The notes beneath the pieces are model-generated. The model did not search any database. It was not told where the DNA came from and saw nothing but the letters and a program-made list of their open reading frames with translations. A stretch of DNA of 64,000 nt from Hyperoodon ampullatus (Eukaryota > Chordata > Mammalia > Artiodactyla > Ziphiidae), in the NCBI GenBank assembly GCA_949752795.1, contig OX457064.1:106307454-106371453 (forward strand), in the 5' to 3' direction. Of this stretch, positions 48,280 to 60,200 are shown one piece after another. How positions within the stretch are numbered: position 1 is the first letter of the stretch; each line of letters begins with the position of its first letter. Both the position numbers and the translations under genes were made by a program.

Positions 48280-51200
48280 TTAAAAATGTCTACAGTTATG
48301 ATAGATGTCAGTTCCATGTAGTGATTACTTCTGGGAAGGCGCTCTAGTAGGGGTTAGAGGGATGTGCACTGGAGAAGTGCACAGAGGCCTTCATTTGAGT
48401 TGGGGGAGTTCTCAAATGATGACTATTCGTTGCGTATTTCTTACCATCTTAAATACTGTGTTGAAAATATGAACATTACCTTGGAGTTGCAGTCAGAAAG
48501 TTTGATAATGAAGGTCAATAGACCTGAATAAGGAACAACAGTGATATACTGCTGTGAAAAGAATACGTGGTTGCCGTTTGAAAACTGTGATGTCCGAGAA
48601 GTACCGAAAAATCTACATTAAAAACTATGTAATTCTTATAGTCTACATAAAGTTGATTACCCTCAATGATTCTTAAGGTAGTCCATAAAAAAGTGAGAGC
48701 TTAGAGCAAAGTTTTCTATATAAGCAGTCCTATTGGGAAGTACTGATAACTAGTTTTATTTAAAAGACTATAATGGGGAGCTGAGTAAAATCTTGTGTAT
48801 TTTCATAGTTTACTCATCATTTGGACTTTCTGTTCTGTTAGTCATATGGTAGTATTTATGTCTGTTTTTCTTTTGGGTTGTTTGTCTTTTCCTTATTGAT
48901 TTTAGGGATTCTTTATACTTTTTGAAATTTGTTTTTTGCGCTTAGAGATAACTCCTTCCAGTCTGTGGTATGTATTGTCTTAAACTTAATAGTCTTCAAG
49001 TAGATTTTTATAAATAATATCATTATAATCTTTTCCTGTATGTTTTTTTAAATTAAAATATGAAAAATGTATTTGGAAATCATTTTCAGACTTATGGGAA
49101 AGTTGCAAGAATAACCCAGAAATTCTTATAAGCCCTTCTCTCAGACTCACAGTTGCTTTTTGTCATATTCATGTTATTCTCTCCCTCTTTACACACTCAC
49201 ATACACACACATAGAACATTTTTCTTTCCTGCACCATTTGACAGTAGTTTGCAGTAGTTTGTATCATGCCATTTTCTTCTGAATCTACATTGGTTATCCA
49301 AGGTTTGTCAGTTGTCCCAGTCATGTGCTTTCTAGCCAAAAATGAGTTTCTTTTCCTCCTCTTTGTTTCTTCATCTGGAAGAATTCTGTCTTTAAAAACT
49401 TCTGTAAAGGCTTCTGTAAAGCCTTTGTCTTTGATGACTTTTGACACTTTTGAAGAGGACACACTGTTTTATCTTGTAGCAGCCCTCAAGTGTGGTTTTG
49501 CTGGTGGCTCCTCAAGCCTAGATTCAGGCTGTGCCTTTGGTAAGGAGCGCTCTTCGGTGACACTGTGGCCTTCCTGAGGCCACCTCTTCAGGAGACACGT
49601 GATGTCAGTCAAGCTGCTTTCTGCCTTTTGTCCTCAAGAAATCCTTCCCTACCCAGTATTCTGTATGTTCCTATGAAAGGTTTAAAGTGTTTTTTTGGTC
49701 TCCCTCCCTCCCTCCTTTTCTTCCTTCGTCCCGTCCTTCCTCCTGAAATTGATTAAATTGATTGATTTTTTTTTTTTTACTTATTGAGAATTTCAAGTGT
49801 ATATGAGAATAGTACAGTGCAGGCAACATACCATCCTTCAGCTTCAACAGTGTCAGTGGGAAGCACTGTTGTTTTATCTGTGATCTCTGTAACCCTCCTC
49901 ACATCACAGACGTAATTTCATCTGAAAATATATCAGATTGTATCTCTCTAAAAAATAAAGGATTTATAAATATAGCCATAATAGAGTTATATCTAAAAAG
50001 AAGTCCCTTAATAGGAATGTTTTATTAATGTTCACATTTCCCTGATTGTCTCATGTATATATAAGTATATAACAAATACACACACATATAATGTGGATAT
50101 GTGTCTGTGTGTTCTTTTATAGTTGGACTTGGAGTCCAAATAAGATCCATATATCATAATTGATTGGTAGGTCTTTTAACTATTGTTTCATCTGTAAGTT
50201 CTCTCCACAGTTTTTGTTAGTTCCCTGCAGTTTTTGTTGAAGAAACAAGGGGGTTTATCTTGGAGAATTTCTGCTTTTGGTGATTGCATCTCCTGGAGTG
50301 TTTTTAGTATGTTCCTTCATCTCTTGCATTTTCTGTAAATTCATAGTTAGATCTGGAGGTTGATCAGATTCAGGTTTGAATTTGGGCAGGAGTAGGGGCT
50401 CTGCAGTGTCTTAGTTGGTGGTGTGTTCCTCTATCAGGAGCTTCACAATGTCTTGTTAGCTTTTTGTGGTGTTACCAGCCATTAGGTGATCCAAGTGGTG
50501 ATATTCTCATTCTGTCATTCCTTCTTTTTCTGTTAGTTGTGGTAATTCCGTAAACTACTTGGTTCCTCTGAGGTACAGAATAAGTGCTTGATTCTTTACT
50601 TTTATTTACCGGTTTTCAAAAGAATGGGTCAGTTCCTTAGCATCCTCCAGAGGTGAGTTCTATTTTTGAATCATTTCAAATTCATAGATTTAAATACTGC
50701 ATGTGTTTTTTTTAATCCATTGTAGTTATTATTCTTATTCATGTTTGAATTGTCCCAGTATTTGTTCAGTGGGAATTTATTTTGGTTGTCCTGACATTAG
50801 TTGGTCTTCTGCTGTGATGGAATTGGGTTTTGTGTGCAGTGAGACAGGGCTCTAGTTTTTCTTGTTCTTTCCAGTGTGACTAGCATTTGTCCCAGTGTCC
50901 TCTCTTCACTCATCTTCAGTGCATGTTTGCATATGAAGATTCTGTATCATATGTATTTCTTTATTTGATATTTTTAAAGCATAAAATGGCCTCTTCCATG
51001 TACTGGATGGTAGAGGAGAAGTTTGAAAGTTTAGGAGAAGAGTGAGTCAGAAAACATATCAGTGTACGTCCCGGTAGGAAAGAGCATGTTGAGAAGGTCT
51101 CCACTGAAGGTCATTTGATGACGGGGATGTTTACGGGGCAGGGCTAAAGAAGCAGGTGTGACACTGGGGGAGCAGCAGCAGGCCTGCGGGGGAGGGCTGT

Positions 51201-54200
51201 CCGAGGGCCCAGCCAGGGCTGCGCTTGTGTGGGGGGTGGAAGTGGAGCTGAGCAGGTGGGGGGGACAGTCTCTCCTCCCGCTTTGTGACATTCCGTTGGG
51301 ACCTCCCGTGGCTGAGCCCATCCAGAAGAAAGGCCGGGGGAACAGAGAGCCCGTGGGAGCCATTCCCAGAGACCCCATCCAGGCCCTGGAGCCGGCAGGG
51401 ACCAGACGAGGGTGGCCTGGAGTAGGGAGGCACAGAGACGACGAGCTCACAAGCAGTCTTTGTTGTCACTTAGATTTCTCATTTTGAAAGGCTGCAGCCA
51501 GGTGATTGCCTGCAAAATACCTGTTCCCTGAAGAAGTCTTTTAGTGTAATTCTGTTTGTTAGTGAAAATTTACGTGCTGCCTAAGAGCTGGTCGTCTGTC
51601 ATCTTTGTTAAGAAATACCTGCCAAAGAGGTTGTTCTTCCTCCAGTAGTGTTTACTGGTGAAATCTTGTGGGAGCTCTGCAGTTGAGTGCAGGAAGCCTC
51701 CTCATCCTTTTGGTACTCCTTTCACTCCTGACAGCTACCGTTATTGTCCACGAGCATTACTGTTCACCCCTTTGACCATTCAGGTGATTTGGACCATTCA
51801 GTCCCATTAGTTCATTGTTGTTTTTGGTGACCCTTGGTGTACTTTTGGTAGTGTTTCGTATTTTACAAGTTTCTTCCCTTTTGTGTACTTCTTTCTAAGG
51901 ATCCAACTTTATGATAACAATAGAGAACTAACTACATTTAACTTTTTTGGGGTGTGTACATAGTAGTTAGTATTTGGACTCTGGAGCCAGACTGTCTCAA
52001 CTCATCTCCTGGTTTCTGACTGGGAAGCAGGGTGACCTTGGGCCAGTTCTTTAACATCTCGGCGTCTTTGTTTTCACGTTGAAAAAAAATGGAGAATGAT
52101 GTAGGTGTCTGGTTGCTGGGGTTGTGTTATGTCAACAAAAGAGCGAGTATGTGTGAAACGTGTGGAGTGATTGTTGGCATGTAGCACACTGAATGGGCGT
52201 TAGTGATTTCTTGAGCTATAATTTATGCATATTGTAGTCGCGTGCACTTAACCCTTCTGTCTCCCGTCTTGCTTGCTTATTTCATGCTATTATTGCCTTT
52301 GTTAGTCATGGAAACAACTGTTCTCCATCTCTGTACACTCCACTCATTTACATTTTCATTTATCTTCTTTTAAAAAATGCTTTTGTTTAGAAAAAATAGG
52401 TGGTAGTCCAAGACTGATTTCTTATTTCCATATATTTGTCAGCAACAAATACTTTCGAGATTTTTGCTTGTATGATTACCAGCACCTGTTCATATTATGG
52501 TTTTAAGAGTTCTCCTCAATTAGTTTCCCCTGGGCAAATGGTATTACCTTCCCTTTTCAGTTATTTAGAGTGATGCTCCAGAGGGGTGCTTGTCCTCAAA
52601 GGGATGCTTGTATTTTTGGGGGGTTATCTAGAATCAAATTCTCAAATGCGGTTATTGTAAATATTGTGACTAGAAAGCATTTTTTCCTCGTCCATGGAAA
52701 ATGATTGTAACACTGAAGATACAAAAATTGTATCTGAAAGATGATTAGATGATTTGTGGATTGAAAATGTTGGAAGAAGTTATACATTAGTCTCTAATAA
52801 CTGTTTTAATTATACAGGTCCATGAAAGCTTTTTCCCATGAGCTAAGTTCTCGTCCTGAATCTGTCTCTGCCGTGTGACCTTGGGCAAATCGTTTTATCT
52901 TGTCCTTATTTCCTCTATCTATAAAACGATGGTATACGATTTATGTAGGGTAACATAAAATAGTGAAAGAGGAGGTATTCGGTGCATGAATGAAATGACT
53001 TGTTGAGTTGTTTCTGGTTCTAAAAAGTAGTATATAGAATTTCTGTTGTAACTTCATATGTGCATTCCAGAATATTCTGGCATTCTGCACAGTAGCACAC
53101 TAGAAGTAAACATGGGTTTTGGGTAAAATAGCACTCAAAACCTATAGAACTTATGGATATTTGTAACCAGAGCCCTTATTTAAAAAATAGCAAATCATAA
53201 TAAGAACATTGGTGCAGTTAAATCTCCATTGGCATTTGTACCTAGAGTCATAGTCTAATTGCGTTTCCTCCTTCTAGATGTTGGTCCTTAGTCATTTGCT
53301 TTTAAAAGACATAATTTAGTGGTAGCCATCTTCATCAGTTAGAGAAACATACAGTGGGAAATGTCTTCAGGTTTTTCATCTGGTAAGGGTTTCTATTTTA
53401 ATTATGAGAAGAACTCCTTATGATTGCTTCAAAACATAAACATGCTGACAAAAGATTGCAGACAGCTGACATGACTCCCATGTTATAAAGATAATTCTCT
53501 TAGTTATGATTTACTTGAATGTCCTCATCAGCATTGATTTTTCATTTTTAAACTTCTTCAGTTTTCGCAGTTTGAGTGTTAAATGGTCTTTCAATGATTT
53601 TGGTTTTTAATTTTCCTAGTTAATGATGTTGGGTATCTATCTTTTCCTATTTCATCGTAGGTAAGAGAAAGTATAGATATTGTATTATAGTTTCTTCTTT
53701 TGCTCATTAATGAACAAGTCCAGAGAAATTAAGATCTCATATTGAGGTGAAAAAACTAAGATTAGAAGTCTAGTGAGAGCCGCTAGTTATAGCAAAGCTT
53801 CCCATACTTAAAGGACCAGATGTTCCCTATATATTTGAAAATATGTTTTCATTATTAATAAAGGAAAATGTAGCAAACTTAATGTGAAAGTAGCCAAACC
53901 CTAAAGTCCTGGATAAATTTCCCAGTGGTCTACAATCTTCGCAGTGTGTAATAGGAATAATACATTGTCATGTCTCTTTTTTCCACAGTGAACTTGAAGA
54001 TGACTTACTTGGAGAAGATCTGCTCTCTGGCAAAAAGGTAAGAAATACAGGGCTTCCCTGGTGGCGCAGTGGTTGAGAGTCCGCCTGCCGATGCAGGGGA
54101 TACGGGTTCGTGCCCCGGTCTGGGAAGATCCCACATGCCGCGGAGCGGCTGGGCCCGTGAGCCATGGCCGCTGGGCCTGCGCGTCCGGAGCCTGTGCTCT

Positions 54201-57200
54201 GCAGTGGGAGTGGCCACAACAGTGAGAGGCCCGCGTACTGCAAAAAAAAAAAAAAAAAAAAAGAAATACAGATCTTCCTGAAATTAAATGATAGTTATTT
54301 AATTGCATTTAAAATATAGGAATACATCTTATGCATGGGATGTGTTGCTGGAAAGTTGGGTATAGATTTTTATTGTGTGAATTGAATTACTCTTTAAATG
54401 CACAAAGAGTCGAGTGTTTAATTTGTTAATAAGTTCTTTGATAACTTAGAATTCAAGCCCTAAACCTGTTGAAGCAAGTTCTTTAGCTCCTGCTACGCCA
54501 AGGCACTCTAGCAGGCACTGAATCTCTGAAGGCGGCAGCAAAGCTGCCACTTGCCCAAAGGAAGCGGCAGCTCCTTCCTTAACATTCAGTGGTTAGTATT
54601 TGCATACTGGAGCCAGGATTTACTTTTTGGGAATATGCAGAGATAAGCATAAAAATAAACATACTCAAATATGATACATATTCAGATAAATAAGAATAAA
54701 AGTCTAAAACCTGATGTAGGTTTTTCTAAACTCTTGATCAAGTAAAAACTTGGAAGCAGTTATCGTTGATGTGTATATCTATTTATATATCGTGTGTGTA
54801 TATGTATATACGTAACTCTACATATACAGATACATATATATATTTTTTTTGGCTGCGTTGGGTCTTTGTTGCTGTGCGTGGGCTTTCTCTAATTGTGGCG
54901 AGCGGGGGCTGCTCTTCGTTGTGGTGCGCGGGCTTCTCGTGGTGGCTTCTCTTGTTGTGGAGCACGGGCCCTAGGTGCGCGGGCTTCAGTAGTCGTGGTG
55001 CACAGGCTTAGTTGCTCTGCAGCATGTGGGATCTTCCCGGACCAGGGCTCAAACCCGTGTCCCCTGCGTTGTCAGGCGGATTCTTAAGCACCACACCACC
55101 AGGGAAGTCCCCTGCCAATATATTTTGAACCATATGAAACATTAAAAATAAAAAGCCAAAGGTTAACATGAAATACTGAATTTTTATTTTACTTATTAAC
55201 AGTTTAAAGACACTGGTTATTCTCACTAAATATCAAGATAGCTTTTCATGCTTAGTTTTTTGAAGTCTTCAGATTGTGATGGCTCCTTACTGTCAGCAGT
55301 TATATTCAAGCTCATTATCCTCTTAGGTGATTGGGTCACATCAGTTGTCTGATTTATCAGGTGTGATTAGATTTTCCTTTTCCTTTTATACTTTAGTTGA
55401 TGAAGGTCCAGTACTAGAAGTACCAGCCTTGCCATTTTCCTGTAACTTACTATGTCGCGTTAACATCTTCTCTAATACATGGATTTACTGTAGCCGCTCT
55501 GCTTTCTGTTTCTTACTGCACCATAGGCCTGCGGGTGTCTTGGCTTTGGCCTCCCCCAACCTTTTCTCCTTTAAAAAGTAAGCTGTGTCATCACCTGTAA
55601 CTCTAAGTAAAGATTAGTTCCCGTTACCTGTAAACCCATTTGATCATAGTGACTGAAAGTGAAAAACCAGGGAGAGTGCCCCTCAGCCCGCCCATGTTGA
55701 GCTTGTGCTCTGGCCTCAGGATGCTGCATGTGTGGTGTGATTTGGGGGGCCAGGGCCAGTCCTTCCTGTGTCATGGTCATAGAGGGGAGGGGAGGACTGT
55801 GTTCTTTCTGACTCAGTGAATTAGTTTGCACATCCTTGAACTGCACTCACTGTACTTGGGACTCCACTACCCTAACGTAGACACATTTTTTTCCTTTGTA
55901 ATTATTTAAAATGCTTTAGTGAGGAATACCAATTACATGTTAAAATGTTTAAATGTAGTAAAGTATTTGGACATGAAGTTGGAGTTCTACCCTTGGGCAA
56001 GGCTGATGTATCATAGTTTGCCCTGGGTTTCTGTCAGGGAGCCCACCTGGCCCTAATGATTTCACAGGCATTCTTGGCCACTTTCTCTTACTCTTTGTTG
56101 CCCTGCTTTCCTGCAGACCACGCTGACCAGAGTCCTCCATAGCTATTCCACTCTTGCCTGAGGAAACACTTCACTCCAGTTCATCTTTAAGTAGAAACTC
56201 AAGTCTTTTTTTCTTCCTCTTTCTTTCCTTGTGTGCGTGTTGTCAGGGAGTCGTAACGCACACGCACCACAGAAATCATTTTAATAAGGTAGGGAAGCGT
56301 GAGGTGCCCCGGGATCTAAGAGACTGGCACGCACGCCTGCAGCCTAACAAAGCCTGGAACTGTGAAACTTTGACCAGTCGGCAAATTCACTAGGCTGCTT
56401 CTGCTTACTGATCTGATGAGTAGACAAGCCTGTCAGGAACAGGAGAGAGGGTCTAAGTTGTGTTTATTTTCATGTGTTCATCCGTACTGGACAAACCAGA
56501 GTTTTCTTTTAGTCCCTTACCATTTCAATTGGGCACTCTAGTTATCTAAAATCTGCTTATTTCTAAAATTCCACTATTTTTTCTTTTGTTGTGCTAAATT
56601 TAGTCAAATATTAAGGATACCATTTTTTTTGTGATAAGAAAAAATTACTTGTTTATAGGATACTGCCAAAGGACTCGTTCCTTTTTTTCTTTCGTTAAGA
56701 GTTATAGTAAATATGATCATTATGTTTGCTGCTTCTATACTTATTTGACTGTGCATCTAAAAATTAGTCTGGGGCTTCCCTGGTGGCACAGTGGTTAGGA
56801 ATTCGCCTGTCAATACAGGGGGCACGGGTTCAAGCCCTGGTCCGGGAAGATCCCACATGCCGCGGAGCAACTAAGCCCGCGCGCCACAGCTACTGAAGCC
56901 CACACGCCCTAGAGCCCATGCTCCACAACAAGAGAAGCCACTGCGGTGGGAAGCCCGCACACTGCAACTAAGAATAGCCCCTGCTCGCTGCAGCTAGAGA
57001 AACCTGCACACAGCAATAAAGACCCAACACAGCCATAAATAAATAAATGAAAAATAAATAAATAAAAATTAGTCTGGGGTAGTTAGCCACTACGCCATAT
57101 GTAGAATCTTGACTGTCAAATGGTTATATCAAACTGAGAAAACTTTCTGAATGGCAGATGTTTTAATAACAAGATTAGAAACAATCCAGTCAACGTAATT

Positions 57201-60200
57201 TTGCACTTTTGTAACAAGTCTTTTTTGTGGAAGTGACATGCATTAATTAGATTTCTTACTTTAATTAGAATCAATCAGATTTGTCAGATGAAGAGCTAAA
57301 TGATGATCTTCTACAGAGTGATAATGAAGACGAAGAAAATTTCAGGTACTCAATATTAGCTCATTAAAAATGTTCTTTATGTAACTAAATTTCTAGTAAC
57401 TAATTTATAATTATAGTGGGATATAAATGATAATGTACTGTATCTTTAACATGATTATATTGTAAACAGGATATTAATATAACACTTTGATGTGGAAGCC
57501 ATATATATTTTTCTATAAATAGATCAACTGTTTAAAGTCAGTGTTGGTCTTGCATTTAACGACCTCTGAGAGCTCTATTGAGTGCTGGTTATAAAAGTTC
57601 AGTACAGGTATACGCACCGCTCTTTTAAAGAATTCCTTTATTTGGACGGGGGGCAGTGGCCTCCGACTCTTAATACTGTTGGTCACAGTTTGATGTTCCT
57701 CCTTTTGTTTTCATTTTAGACAGTTTTTATTTATACATATCTAGTAACTGAATTGCCATTTTGAAAATTCCTTTGGACTGTACTTCGACTCTAGTTGACT
57801 ATCTGAATATAGTTGTTTTAGTCTGTTTGGGCTGCCATAACAAAGTATCATAAAATGGGTAGCTTACAAAGAACAGAAATTTATTTCTCACAGTTCTGGG
57901 AGCCGGGAAGTCCTAGGTCAAGGTGCTGGCCTGGTTGGCTTCTAATGAGGACCCCCAGCCTTCTCACTGTGTACTCACATGGTTGGAAGGTGTGAGGGAG
58001 CTCTCTCGGGTCCCTTTTACAAGGGCACTGATCGCATTCATGAGGTTCCACCCTCATGACCTAGACATCTCCCAAAGGCTTCACCTCCAGACACCATCAC
58101 ATTGGGTGTTAGGATTCAACACATGAATTTGGGGGGGGCACAAATATTCAGTGCATGACAATAAAGAATATCTTTCTGTTGCTGACATAGTAACGCAATT
58201 AGAAGAGGAAGAGGCACTTAGTATACTCTGTTAGGGGGAGTAATTTTTTCAGTTTTATGAGGAAACATTTATTGTGAAAATATAGAGACACTTCTTGCTT
58301 ATAAATGTAGTTAACAAATATATTCCATTCATTGTTGAGCTATAGATTTGTAATAGTTTTTCTAACATAATGGGTAACAAGTTTTAAATTAATTTATTCT
58401 GTGAGTTATTTGTTTCCCAGTTCCATTCTGTGACATCATTATTATATATTGATCTTTTGAGTTAGTTAAGTAACCCTTGAAATAAGCCTTTGGAATTTTT
58501 TTAGCCATATGTCTTCAAGTGTATGTGGCATGTTCAATTTTTTGTTAAGATTGGATACTTAATAAGTGTAAACTTAGATTTAGGTACAAAACCTTGCGTT
58601 TTAAGTGTTATTATGCATTTTTAATTGTTTGACATCTATCTGTTGTGATTTAACAGGTGGAATATGATTTCTTTTTTTTGCAGTTTTAAAACTGCCTTCG
58701 TTTATTTTACTCAGAAATTAACTTTTTAAAAAAAATTTGTGGCTAGTATAAACTTTAGTTGAATATTGAAATGTATTTTCATGCAGATTTTTAATATTTT
58801 GATTTTTTAAATAGGAGTTTATAGTTTGCGTCATAGATTTAAAAAAGAAAACAAGTTCTTAAAATTCCATCTATGATTTTCTGTTTATATAGTAATACTC
58901 CTAGTTTTACCGGGACGTTTTATTTTTATTTTTTTATTTTATTTATTTATTTATTTATTTTGCTGTACGCGGGCCTGTCGCTGTTGTGGCCTCTCCCGTT
59001 GCGGAGCACAGGCTCCAGACGCGCAGGCTCAGCGGCCATGGCTCACGGGCCCAGCCGCTCCGCGGCATGTGGGATCCTCCCGGACCGGGGCACGAACCCG
59101 TGTCCCCTGCATCGGCAGGCAGACTCTCAACCACTGCACCACCAGGGAAGCCCTACTGGGACGTTTTAGAAAATAGATACCACCCGTTTCATTCTTGAAG
59201 TTAGAATGAAACGTAGTCTGTTTGCTTTCAGTCCTGGACTTTTGCCAGGTAGACCTGTTTCTCATGGTTGGTCTGATTCTCCCTGTCAAATAAGCTGCAG
59301 CTGATGATAGAGGGGGCGCCTTATGCAGTAGGAGTCTGGTGCTGGCCCTGTGTACGTGTAACGCACTGAGCTCTGCGGTGTGCAGGAGGGGTTTGTAGTG
59401 CTGGCTTAGTAGGGAGCACATTGAGTTTTGCTCATTGTTGTTGTCAGTGTGCCTTGATCAGTCACTGGAGTAACTTTTCACCGGTCTTTCTAACAGTTAA
59501 CTTATGCAATGATTTAGTTTTGAGCTTCACTCCAGTTGCCTGCCTTTCTTTGTATTTTTGTCCCCTCTAGTTCTCAGGGTGTCACAATTAGTCTGAATAC
59601 CACATCTGGCATGGTCACATCATTTGAACTGTCTGACAACACTAATGACCAGTCTGGAGAACAGGAATCCGAGTATGAACAAGGAGAGGATGAACTCGTT
59701 TATCACAAGTCTGATGGATCTGAACTGTATGCTCCCGAGTACCAGGAGGAAGGACAGTATGAAGGCCATGGGGCTGAGCTGACAGAAGACCACATCCAGT
59801 ATGCGGGGGAGCCGGAGGAGGAGCCGCTGTACAGTGACGAGGTGTTAGACATCGAGATCAACGAGCCTTTAGATGAGTTCACAGTGAGTCTTTCTCCTTT
59901 GTATGGCCGAAGAGAGCATGGCTGCCTGGGTACAGGTTTCTAGACTGATTTGAAATCTGTTTCCCTCCCCTGGGAGGGCGGGAAATTAGACCTTATTATC
60001 AGTGTCTGCCAGTTTCTTTATCTGCGCTATGACAAAGTTTGTGTTGACAGCTTGTTTGGCCAGAGGTAATGCTCCTTTGTCATCCTGGAAGGCTGCACAG
60101 AATCGTGACCTTGAGGAAGAAAACAGCTTTGTGTGGTGGAGATACACTGTCAATTGTTAGAAGTACTTAATGCAGGGCTTTTATCCAGGCTTTAGACAAG

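Larger units (their letters stand above)
47775..53988 (+). other. RBM33: RBM33 intron 2 (6,214 bp)
   Basis: Holds a CA microsatellite, an antisense L1M 3' UTR of about 2 kb (49.0-51.05 kb), a GC-rich unique patch at 51.15-51.44 kb and two MIRs. The acceptor tract is TGTCTCTTTTTTCCACAG. No alternative exon is evident. Confidence 0.9.
54038..57268 (+). other. RBM33: RBM33 intron 3 (3,231 bp)
   Basis: Contains three CHR SINEs: + at 54051, - at 54844 and + at 56775. The first and second form an inverted pair about 600 bp apart. The rest (55.1-56.7 kb) is unique sequence without an exon I can support. Acceptor TTCTTACTTTAATTAG. Confidence 0.9.
57346..59570 (+). other. RBM33: RBM33 intron 4 (2,225 bp)
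   Basis: Holds an old L1-type 3' UTR repeat (57828-58165) and a minus-strand CHR SINE (58923-59154). The rest is AT-rich unique sequence. Acceptor TTTTTGTCCCCTCTAG is strong. Confidence 0.9.
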
